Assembly: GCA_003563455.1 (NCBI GenBank)
Contig: PWRV01000043.1
Coordinates: 1-5,506 of the forward strand
Reading direction: 5' to 3'
Source: Thioalkalivibrio sp.
GTDB taxonomy: Bacteria; Pseudomonadota; Gammaproteobacteria; Ectothiorhodospirales; Ectothiorhodospiraceae
Length of the DNA stretch: 5,506 bases
In this document: positions 1-5,506 of the stretch, piece by piece
How positions within the stretch are numbered: the first letter of the stretch is position 1
Layout of the letters: each line of letters begins with the position of its first letter
The notes under the pieces: generated by a model
What the model was told of the DNA's origin: nothing
Databases searched by the model: none
The model's input: the letters and a program-made list of their open reading frames with translations, nothing else
Made by a program: the position numbers and the translations under genes

Positions 1-325
1 CGGCGTAGCGGCTGTGGCCGAGCGCCGCACGGATACCCGTGAAACTCACCGCCAGCGTGTTTTCCGGCCCCAGATGTGCAGACCAATCGACGCGTTTCAC
101 GCCGTCGTAGAGCGCCTGTTCATCGCCCGCGGTGAACTGCTCCAGCGGCAGCAGCACACGGTTGGCCAGCCGCGACCACAGACAAACCGTGTATGCCGCG
201 AACAGTTCCCCGCCGAATTCGGCTCCGCCCCGCCGCACCCGAACCCCGTCCAGACACAGCGCCCTCAGCTCAGCGGCCAGCAATTCCTCCAGCCCTTGCG
301 GTGCCGTTGCGAAGAATGTGTTCAC
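1..325 (-). CDS. rlmL: RlmKL/RlmL 23S rRNA methyltransferase, N-terminal part (runs off the left edge)
   Basis: The minus strand encodes 108 codons that continue beyond base 1. The product begins (V/M)NTFFATAPQGLEELLAAEL, matching the E. coli RlmL opening MNSLFASTARGLEELL. Further landmarks are GGAEFGGEL (residues 33-41), LWSRLANRVLLPL (49-61), LYDGVKRVDW (72-81) and LAVSFTGIRAALGHSRYA (91-108), which are typical of the N-terminal ferredoxin-like and THUMP RNA-binding region. In the family, the full protein is a cytosolic fusion that methylates 23S rRNA at G2445 (m2G) and G2069 (m7G); only the RNA-binding part is visible, so whether the C-terminal RlmK half is fused cannot be seen. The GTG at 325 is chosen because it aligns with the E. 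coli start. The only other non-CTG start before the in-frame stop at 421-419 is TTG at 373. Neither has a clear Shine-Dalgarno sequence. The gene lies 130 bp downstream of the desaturase on the same strand. Confidence 0.93.
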   Translation of the reverse strand, partial: MNTFFATAPQGLEELLAAELRALCLDGVRVRRGGAEFGGELFAAYTVCLWSRLANRVLLPLEQFTAGDEQALYDGVKRVDWSAHLGPENTLAVSFTGIRAALGHSRYA

Positions 326-432
326 CAGCGCGGTGTCAGCGAAACGGGTACTGACATACGGAGGCTCGGCCAACGGGGATTCTGCAGGTGACGGGAGCCT
401 GCCGCCCGACCTCGACGATCAATGTGCGGCAT
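322..432 (-). other. Possible leader ORF (36 codons) overlapping the rlmL start
   Basis: A short minus-strand ORF starts at ATG 432-430 and ends with TGA 324-322. An internal ATG at 357-355 gives an 11-residue version, MSVPVSLTPRW. The TGA overlaps the rlmL GTG start (325-323) in the GTGA arrangement common in translational coupling. No strong ribosome binding site precedes either ATG, and the peptide is arginine-rich and resembles no protein I know. It may be a chance ORF. It is recorded because it could explain how a GTG start without a Shine-Dalgarno sequence is used. Confidence 0.2.
334..356 (-). promoter_or_regulatory. Inverted repeat just upstream of the rlmL start
   Basis: Perfect 6-bp arms TGTCAG (334-339) and CTGACA (351-356) are separated by 11 bp. 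In minus-strand RNA the hairpin's 3' arm ends eight nucleotides before the GTG start at 325, occupying the place where a Shine-Dalgarno sequence would sit. It could be a protein operator or a translational hairpin. If the TTG at 373 were the true start, it would lie inside the coding region and mean little. Confidence 0.25.
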
Positions 433-455
433 CCCAAGCGGCCATGGTGCCCGGG

Positions 456-1619
<1,164 letters not shown>

Positions 1620-1755
1620 TCGGGATTCCTGTTGCATCGGTGCGTTACCGGGCCGTTCCTGACACTCGGCAATGTCCATTCGACCATATTTCGTCGTGTT
1701 CGTGCAGCCGGTGGCCGCAATGCAAGTGTTCCGTGACTGCCGTCGTCCCGCTGAC

Positions 1756-1775
1756 GTCACCGCTTTCGCGGTGAC
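1756..1775 (-). other. Perfect 8-bp hairpin with GAAA tetraloop (minus-strand RNA)
   Basis: GTCACCGC (1756-1763) and GCGGTGAC (1768-1775) are exact inverted copies separated by four bases. Read on the minus strand, the direction of both flanking genes, the loop is GAAA, a GNRA tetraloop that stabilises RNA hairpins. It lies in the 227-bp gap, 71 bp after the end of the YciC-like gene and 136 bp before the desaturase ATG. No U-tract follows. It could be a processing or stability element, part of the desaturase 5' leader, or an imperfect terminator. Otherwise the gap 1620-1846 holds a C7 run (1790-1796) and no promoter I would defend. Confidence 0.4.
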
Positions 1776-1838
1776 CCATCACCAGGACACCCCCCCAGGC
1801 CCTCCGGGACAGCCCTCTTACCGGCGGGCGCGTCCGGA

Positions 1839-1860
1839 CCGGGTTCTCAGCGCGAACCGG
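1839..1860 (-). other. Hairpin with the YciC-like gene's stop codon in its loop
   Basis: Minus-strand RNA folds as CCGGUUC-GCGCUGA-GAACCCGG: seven base pairs with one bulged C and a seven-base loop that ends with the UGA stop (1849-1847). An 8-bp palindrome GTCCGGAC (1832-1839) follows directly. There is no U-tract, so a classical intrinsic terminator is not supported. Confidence 0.35.
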
Positions 1861-2623
1861 CTCTCCGTAGGAAATCCTGCTCCATCATCCTGTTCTGCTG
1901 TCGGGCTTCGAGGGCCTCGAGCAGCGTATGGGCCAGGGAGGTGAACAGCGGCAGGATCAGGATCATCACCGCCACGTTCACTGCCGCCAGTGCGATCCGA
2001 TCCGACGGATCGGCGGATTGCCGCAACTCGATCAGGAAGATTTCTGCGACCGACAGTGGAATTACCGCCACCAGGGTGACGGTCACCAAGACCCCCAGGC
2101 TGAACCACCAACTGCCCCAGACCAGGACAGCACTGCGTTTGATTGCGGCGAAGACGCCGCTATTCCGCAGCACGATCAGCATCACGCCGGGGGCCAGGAG
2201 CACCGCGAGGAAGATTCCCGGCAGCGCAAACAAGACCAGTCCGGTCATGACGAGCAGAGCATACAAGATCGCGTAGGCGAGCACCGGCAACAGCCGATGG
2301 GAGGCCCGCGTGAAGGAACCGCCACGGGGCTCACCAGCCAACGAATCATCGGCTCGAAGCAGCGCCACAATCCACAGGTAGGCACTGCCTACCAGACCCG
2401 CGAGCACCGCAATGAAAAAAGCCGGTCCCGGCACTTCGCCGGCTTCAATGCGTTCCAGACCCGCGAGCTGCACGGATTCGGTTCCGGCCTGCAGCAGGCC
2501 GAGCAGGACGCCCACCAGCAGGAGCGTTCCGAACAGGCTCGGGTAGCGGGAAAAGGTGGCGCCGACGGTCTCGCCGTAGCCCTGTGGAGCCCGATTCGGC
2601 ACGTTCGACGTTGATTCAGCCAT
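1847..2623 (-). CDS. YciC-like polytopic inner-membrane protein of unknown function
   Basis: The 258-residue protein has a short polar N-terminus (1-25) and about six hydrophobic segments: roughly 31-47, 68-88, 111-133, 135-153, 174-197 and 209-228. The tail is charged and Gln/Arg-rich. The stretch LPGIFLAVLLAPGVMLIVL...GVFAAIKRSAVLVWGSWW (134-173) resembles the PGI-hydrophobic-P...GVxxAxxRS pattern of the YciC/UPF0259 family and related multi-pass proteins. I assign family resemblance only, not a molecular function. The start is supported by GAGG seven bases before the ATG at 2623. That site lies within the last codons of the upstream small ORF, whose TGA ends three bases before this ATG, suggesting translational coupling. 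There is no signal peptide separate from the first membrane segment and no recognisable catalytic motif. Confidence 0.8.
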   Translation of the reverse strand: MAESTSNVPNRAPQGYGETVGATFSRYPSLFGTLLLVGVLLGLLQAGTESVQLAGLERIEAGEVPGPAFFIAVLAGLVGSAYLWIVALLRADDSLAGEPRGGSFTRASHRLLPVLAYAILYALLVMTGLVLFALPGIFLAVLLAPGVMLIVLRNSGVFAAIKRSAVLVWGSWWFSLGVLVTVTLVAVIPLSVAEIFLIELRQSADPSDRIALAAVNVAVMILILPLFTSLAHTLLEALEARQQNRMMEQDFLRRAGSR

Positions 2624-2626
2624 CGG

Positions 2627-2890
2627 TCACCCTCCCGGAAATATCGTTTGCCGCCGGCCATGATCGTTCGCGTCCCTGCATGGGCGTTCAGGGTTTCCGA
2701 GGGCGGGGCTACATGGGTCATCGGATGCGCCTGATTCATCCGGACCGCACCGCTTCGTGTCGAGGTCGGGCCACCTGTTCGGAAACTGGAAAACCGAAGG
2801 GCTCGCGCGGTCGTGGAATTCACGGAAGAAGGCGCGGATGTCGCTGCCCGGGCAGAAAGCCCTTTTGGGACACTGCGGAATCGCAAGCAT
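2627..2890 (-). CDS. Hypothetical 87-residue protein upstream of the YciC-like gene
   Basis: I do not recognise this product. The ATG at 2890 has GGAG seven bases upstream. The frame stays open for 87 codons and stops three bases before the YciC-like ATG. The protein has no membrane segment or signal peptide. It holds five cysteines (7, 13, 48, 60, 71), a short aromatic region DIRAFFREFHDR (17-28), and a polar, Pro/Asp/Gly-rich second half. Codon third positions are mostly G or C in the first 50 codons and less clearly so after that, so the second half could be degraded or frameshifted. An in-frame extension to an ATG at 2977 has no supporting site. The tight spacing and the ribosome binding site favour a real gene; the odd composition argues against it. 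It may instead be a leader that feeds ribosomes to the downstream gene. Confidence 0.4.
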   Translation of the reverse strand: MLAIPQCPKRAFCPGSDIRAFFREFHDRASPSVFQFPNRWPDLDTKRCGPDESGASDDPCSPALGNPERPCRDANDHGRRQTIFPGG

Positions 2891-2912
2891 GATGGCACTC
2901 CCTTGCCTGTGT

Positions 2913-2954
2913 AAAATGGATAGGATTGGCATCCGTGGCCTGAGGTCCCATTTT
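2913..2954. promoter_or_regulatory. Spaced inverted repeat AAAATGG / CCATTTT in the divergent intergenic region
   Basis: AAAATGG (2913-2919) and CCATTTT (2948-2954) are exact inverted copies 28 bp apart, in one of the few AT-containing stretches of the 288-bp region between the minus-strand small ORF and hspQ. It lies 23-64 bp upstream of the minus-strand ATG at 2890, where a promoter or operator for that operon would be expected. I cannot define convincing -35 and -10 boxes. A stem in the 5' leader RNA is also possible. Confidence 0.2.
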
Positions 2955-3014
2955 CCCCGGCGACTCCAGCATGTCAAGCTCCCCGGTCACCGCTCATTCT
3001 GCACCTCGGCGGCG

Positions 3015-3074
3015 CCTGATCGAACCGTTTGCGCATCAGGGGTTCGGATCCTGAACCGGGACACTGTCCGGGAC
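3015..3074 (+). promoter_or_regulatory. Cluster of competing stem-loops upstream of hspQ
   Basis: Several inverted repeats share the same bases: CCTGAT (3015-3020) with ATCAGG (3035-3040); GATCGAACC (3018-3026) with GGTTCGGATC (3041-3050), nine pairs with one bulged G; TCAGG (3036-3040) with CCTGA (3050-3054); GGTTC (3041-3045) with GAACC (3053-3057); and CCGGGAC (3056-3062) with GTCCGGG (3066-3072), with one G-G mismatch. These pairings exclude one another, as in switching RNAs or overlapping operators. The cluster lies 105-164 bp before the hspQ ATG and upstream of the candidate promoter at 3112-3140. It would therefore be in an hspQ leader only if a second promoter lies further upstream; otherwise it acts as DNA or not at all. 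Three GATC sites fall within about 70 bp (3018, 3047, 3084). Confidence 0.3.
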
Positions 3075-3111
3075 GCGAAAATCGATCGCGGTGAGCACGA
3101 CACTGAAGGCC

Positions 3112-3140
3112 CTTGCGGGATGGACGCAATTTCCGCATTT
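3112..3140 (+). promoter_or_regulatory. Possible sigma-32 (heat-shock) promoter for hspQ
   Basis: CTTGCGG (3112-3118) and CCGCATTT (3133-3140), 14 bp apart, resemble the sigma-32 elements CTTGAAA and CCCCATnT at an accepted spacing. Transcription would begin near 3147, giving a leader of about 30 nt that includes the GAGG ribosome binding site. hspQ is a heat-shock gene in E. coli, which fits. The match is imperfect in both boxes and no clear sigma-70 promoter is seen. Confidence 0.35.
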
Positions 3141-3178
3141 TGGTCGCAGGCCAAACACCAAGTCGGTACGAGGGAATC

Positions 3179-3499
3179 ATGACCACCCGCACGCGCTTCA
3201 CCGTTGGCGAACTGGTGCACCACACCAAATTCGATTACCGCGGTGTGATCATCGACGTCGACCCGGTATATGCCGGGTCCGACGAATGGTACGAAAACGT
3301 GGCACGGAGCCGCCCGCCCAAGGACCAGCCCTGGTATCACGTGCTGGTTGACGGACACACGCACAGCACCTACGTCGCCGAGCGCCACCTGGAAGCGGAT
3401 ACCCGGGGCGAGCAGATCGAGCATCCCGCCCTTGGCCAGTTCTTCGACCGCTTCCTGAATGGCCGCTATGTTCGGCGCAATGACCCCGGCGCGCATTGA
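3179..3499 (+). CDS. hspQ: HspQ (YccV family) heat-shock protein / Lon-linked proteostasis factor
   Basis: The 106-residue product is close to the 105 residues of E. coli HspQ. Visible family landmarks are F-x-VGELVHH (7-15), YRGVIIDVDPVYAGSDEWY (20-38), KDQPWYHVLVD (48-58), TYVAERHLE (64-72) and EHPALGQFFD (81-90). The SDEWYENVARSRPPKDQPWYH segment resembles the form I associate with alphaproteobacteria and GC-rich gammaproteobacteria more than the E. coli form. In Enterobacteria the protein is heat-induced, binds hemimethylated DNA, affects DnaA stability, and acts with the Lon protease as enhancer and substrate; these roles are transferred by family. The ATG at 3179 is chosen because GAGG lies six to nine bases upstream and it aligns with known starts; the in-frame upstream start at 3113 would add an unrelated 22-residue leader and overlaps the candidate promoter. 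ilvD begins 36 bases after the stop with no terminator between. Confidence 0.93.
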   Translation: MTTRTRFTVGELVHHTKFDYRGVIIDVDPVYAGSDEWYENVARSRPPKDQPWYHVLVDGHTHSTYVAERHLEADTRGEQIEHPALGQFFDRFLNGRYVRRNDPGAH

Positions 3500-3535
3500 T
3501 TCCCTGATCCGTCCACCGAACGCAACAGGAGCACC

Positions 3536-5221
3536 ATGGCACAGTACAACCGCCGCAGCCGCATCGTCACCGAGGGTCCCCGCCGCAGTCCCAACCGCGC
3601 GATGCTGCGAGCGGTGGGGTTTGGCGACGACGACTTCCAGCGCCCCATTGTGGGCATCGCCAACGCACACAGCACGATCACGCCCTGCAACATCGGCATC
3701 GGCGCCCTTGCCGCGCGAGCCGAGCAAGCCGTGCGCGAAGCGGGTGGGATGCCCCAGACCTTCGGAACGATCACCATCTCCGACGGCATCTCGATGGGAA
3801 CGCCCGGAATGAAATATTCGCTGGTTTCTCGCGATGTGATCGCGGACGCGATCGAGACCGTCGTGAATGGTCAGAGCATGGACGGCATCCTGGCCACTGG
3901 CGGCTGTGACAAGAACATGCCCGGGGCGATGATCGCGCTCGCGCGCATGAACGTGCCCGGGATCTTCGTGTACGGCGGCACCATCAAGCCGGGCCATTAC
4001 AAGGGGCAGGATTTGACCATCGTCAGCGCTTTCGAAGCGGTCGGGCAGCACGGCGCGGGCAAGCTCTCCGAAGAGGACCTGCACGGCGTGGAACGCAATG
4101 CCTGCCCGGGCGCCGGATCCTGCGGAGGCATGTTCACCGCGAACACGATGTCCAGTGCCTTCGAGGCCATGGGGATGAGCCTGCCGGGTTCCTCCACCCA
4201 GGCGGCGGAGGATTCGGAGAAAAGCGACTCCGCGGCCCGCTCTGCCGAGGTCCTGCTCGACGCGATCCGCGCGAATCGTCGTCCGCGCGACATCATGACC
4301 CGCGAGGCTTTCGAGAACGCCCTGACCGTGGTGATGGCGCTCGGTGGTTCCACCAATGCAGTGCTTCACCTGCTGGCTATCGCCCACTCCGCCGACGTGC
4401 GCCTGGAGATCGACGATGTCGAACGGATTCGGCGCAGGGTCCCGGTGCTCTGCGATCTGAAGCCCTCCGGCCGGTACGTGACCACGCAATTTCACGCGGT
4501 GGGCGGTACCCCGCAGGTGATGAAGATGCTGCTCAACGCCGGACTGCTGCACGGCGAGTGCCTGACGATCAGCGGTCAGACGCTGGCCGAGGTCCTCGAG
4601 ACGGTTCCGGATGCGCCGCAACCGGACCAGGACATCATCCGGCCCATGCACGAGCCGCTCTATGCACAGGGGCATCTGGCCGTGTTGAAGGGCAATCTCG
4701 CCGAGGAGGGTGCGGTAGCGAAAATCACCGGCCTGAAGCGTACCGCGATATCCGGCCCTGCGCGCTGCTTCGATTCCGAAGAGGATTGCCTCGATGCCAT
4801 CCTCGCGGGCTCGATCCGCGCTGGTGACATCGTGGTCATCCGCTACGAAGGTCCGCGCGGCGGCCCGGGCATGCGGGAGATGCTGGCTCCCACGGCGGCG
4901 ATCATCGGAGCCGGTTTGGGTGATTCGGTCGGCCTGATCACCGACGGGCGGTTCTCCGGAGGCACCTACGGGATGGTCGTTGGCCACGTCGCGCCCGAGG
5001 CAGCCCGCGGAGGCGCGATTGCGCTGGTACGGGACGGGGACACCATCGAGATCGACGCCGGCGAGAATCGTCTCTGGCTGCACGTTGACGAAGCCGAACT
5101 CGAAAGCCGCCGTGCCGAATGGAAGCCGCCGGCGCCGCGCTTCGACCGGGGTGTCCTCGGCAAATATGCGCGCACCGTGGGTTCGGCCAGTCGCGGTGCG
5201 GTCACGGACGACTTTTCCTGA
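3536..5221 (+). CDS. ilvD: Dihydroxyacid dehydratase, short three-cysteine ([2Fe-2S]-type) form
   Basis: The 561-residue enzyme dehydrates 2,3-dihydroxy-isovalerate and 2,3-dihydroxy-3-methylvalerate to the 2-oxo acids in valine, isoleucine and (via 2-oxoisovalerate) leucine and pantothenate synthesis, in the cytosol. Cluster cysteines are apparent at C51 (ITPCNIG), C124 (GGCDKNMPG) and C196 (GAGSCGGMFTANTM). Mg2+ ligands and the modified lysine are expected at D83 (TISDGI), D125, K126 and E448 (GPGMREML). The active-site serine is expected at S474 (DGRFSGGTYG). Length and motifs such as GGCDKNMPG and VYGGTIKPG match the approximately 560-residue class with [2Fe-2S] clusters, not the approximately 616-residue [4Fe-4S] E. 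coli enzyme; cluster type is inferred from family. AGGAG lies four bases before the ATG. All catalytic residues I can check are present. It follows hspQ by 36 bp and is likely co-transcribed. No other ilv gene is in the window. Confidence 0.97.
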   Translation: MAQYNRRSRIVTEGPRRSPNRAMLRAVGFGDDDFQRPIVGIANAHSTITPCNIGIGALAARAEQAVREAGGMPQTFGTITISDGISMGTPGMKYSLVSRDVIADAIETVVNGQSMDGILATGGCDKNMPGAMIALARMNVPGIFVYGGTIKPGHYKGQDLTIVSAFEAVGQHGAGKLSEEDLHGVERNACPGAGSCGGMFTANTMSSAFEAMGMSLPGSSTQAAEDSEKSDSAARSAEVLLDAIRANRRPRDIMTREAFENALTVVMALGGSTNAVLHLLAIAHSADVRLEIDDVERIRRRVPVLCDLKPSGRYVTTQFHAVGGTPQVMKMLLNAGLLHGECLTISGQTLAEVLETVPDAPQPDQDIIRPMHEPLYAQGHLAVLKGNLAEEGAVAKITGLKRTAISGPARCFDSEEDCLDAILAGSIRAGDIVVIRYEGPRGGPGMREMLAPTAAIIGAGLGDSVGLITDGRFSGGTYGMVVGHVAPEAARGGAIALVRDGDTIEIDAGENRLWLHVDEAELESRRAEWKPPAPRFDRGVLGKYARTVGSASRGAVTDDFS

Positions 5222-5230
5222 CTGCCGTCC
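5206..5230 (+). other. Weak inverted repeat around the ilvD stop codon
   Basis: GGACG (5206-5210) and CGTCC (5226-5230) are exact inverted copies separated by 15 bases that contain the ilvD TGA (5219-5221). The stem is short and the loop long, and no U-tract follows, so a terminator is not established. No better terminator is visible for the hspQ-ilvD unit in the 48-bp convergent gap. Confidence 0.2.
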
Positions 5231-5261
5231 CGCGACCTCCCAGGCTGGTCTGGCGGAAACG

Positions 5262-5281
5262 CGAGCGCGTCACGCGCCTCG
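5262..5281 (-). other. Hairpin with the stop codon of the right-edge gene in its loop
   Basis: Minus-strand RNA folds as CGAGGCGCG-UGA-CGCGCUCG: five pairs next to the loop, one bulged G, then three more pairs. The three-base loop is exactly the stop codon (5272-5270). The stem is nearly symmetrical, so it would also form in plus-strand RNA reading through from ilvD and could serve the convergent genes on both strands. There is no U-tract on either side. Confidence 0.35.
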
Positions 5282-5506
5282 GGCAACGCACCATGCCACC
5301 AGGAACCGACAGATCCCGTAAATCAGGATGAAGAGCACCACTGCCGCGAAAGCCCACGCCACCGTGATTGCGCCGAAGATGTTCGGCGCCTGCATCAGCG
5401 TGGTCATCAGCGAATCCTGGTAGTAGAAGAACCACTGCTCGCCCGGCGGGAACGCCCACTCGTGCAACAGGTAGAACAGCCGCGTTGGACCGAAGGCGAA
5501 TACCAG
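5270..5506 (-). CDS. Integral membrane protein, C-terminal part (runs off the right edge)
   Basis: The last 78 codons of a minus-strand gene are present; the start lies beyond the window. The fragment begins in a hydrophobic segment (LVFAFGPTRLFYLL), has an aromatic loop HEWAFPPGEQWFFYYQDSL, and then a strong final membrane helix (about AITVAWAFAAVVLFILIYGICRFLVAW) with a short basic tail ending ARGA. The order of HE-x-x-FPPG, a W-x-F-type aromatic cluster, a D-S-L motif, and one last helix recalls the C-terminal end of DUF1461-type membrane proteins, but I offer this only as a weak possibility. A TTG at 5467 is an internal codon in my reading, since the frame remains open and protein-like up to the window edge. 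The gene converges on ilvD, with 48 bp between the two stops. Confidence 0.8.
   Translation of the reverse strand: MVFAFGPTRLFYLLHEWAFPPGEQWFFYYQDSLMTTLMQAPNIFGAITVAWAFAAVVLFILIYGICRFLVAWCVARGA

Noticed and set aside
1696..1731. Direct repeat GTGTTC at 1696-1701 and 1726-1731, exactly 30 bp apart, upstream of the desaturase
   Set aside because: Six-base repeats at this spacing are expected by chance, and the sequence does not match the DesT or FabR operators I know.
1620..1760. N-terminal extension of the desaturase to an ATG at 1760
   Set aside because: The added 47 residues are not protein-like for the family, and a good ribosome binding site precedes the ATG at 1619.
3036..3054. A tRNA T-arm-like motif (GGGGTTCGGATCCTG)
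   Set aside because: The five-pair T-stem fails at two positions, and no acceptor, D or anticodon arms can be placed around it.
2757..3182. A plus-strand open frame of 141 codons ending at the hspQ start
   Set aside because: It overlaps the minus-strand small ORF and the repeat-rich intergenic region, has no ribosome binding site, and its product resembles nothing recognisable.
3500..3535. Terminator between hspQ and ilvD
   Set aside because: The 36 bases contain no convincing stem-loop or U-tract; the ilvD ribosome binding site occupies the 3' end.
2987..5083. A 698-codon open frame on the minus strand, opposite hspQ and ilvD
   Set aside because: It is antisense to two well-identified genes. 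Long antisense frames are common opposite GC-rich coding sequence, and its His/Arg/Gly-rich translation shows no family motif.

Overview
The window is GC-rich DNA (roughly 60-65 % G+C by eye) carrying ordinary chromosomal genes of a proteobacterium, most likely a gammaproteobacterium. The supporting features are an RlmKL-type 23S rRNA methyltransferase N-terminus, an HspQ (YccV) protein, and a long three-histidine-box fatty acid desaturase with a helical C-terminal tail. I cannot name a genus. I see no insertion sequence, CRISPR array, tRNA, rRNA or phage gene.

Layout from left to right. On the minus strand: the 5' end of rlmL/rlmKL (running off the left edge), then a membrane fatty acid desaturase (456-1619), then a six-helix YciC-like membrane protein (1847-2623). 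Directly upstream of the latter, 3 nt away, is a possible 87-codon gene of unknown function (2627-2890). Then follows a 288-bp divergent intergenic region rich in overlapping inverted repeats. On the plus strand: hspQ (3179-3499) and ilvD (3536-5221), 36 nt apart and probably co-transcribed. After a 48-bp convergent gap comes the 3' end of a minus-strand membrane protein gene (5270 to the right edge).

Functionally the genes are housekeeping: rRNA modification, membrane lipid unsaturation, an unknown membrane protein, a Lon-linked proteostasis factor, and dihydroxyacid dehydratase for valine, isoleucine, leucine and pantothenate precursors. The IlvD is the shorter form with three conserved cysteines, associated with [2Fe-2S] clusters, not the approximately 616-residue E. 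coli form.

I found no convincing new multi-gene system. The more interesting signals are non-coding. (1) All three minus-strand genes whose 3' ends are visible place their stop codon in the loop of a GC-rich hairpin, and ilvD does so in a looser form. (2) A set of mutually exclusive stem-loops lies upstream of hspQ, next to a possible sigma-32 promoter. (3) The rlmL GTG start overlaps the stop of a short leader ORF and sits just behind a hairpin. (4) A perfect 8-bp hairpin with a GAAA tetraloop lies between the membrane protein gene and the desaturase. (5) A small unknown ORF appears translationally coupled to the YciC-like gene.
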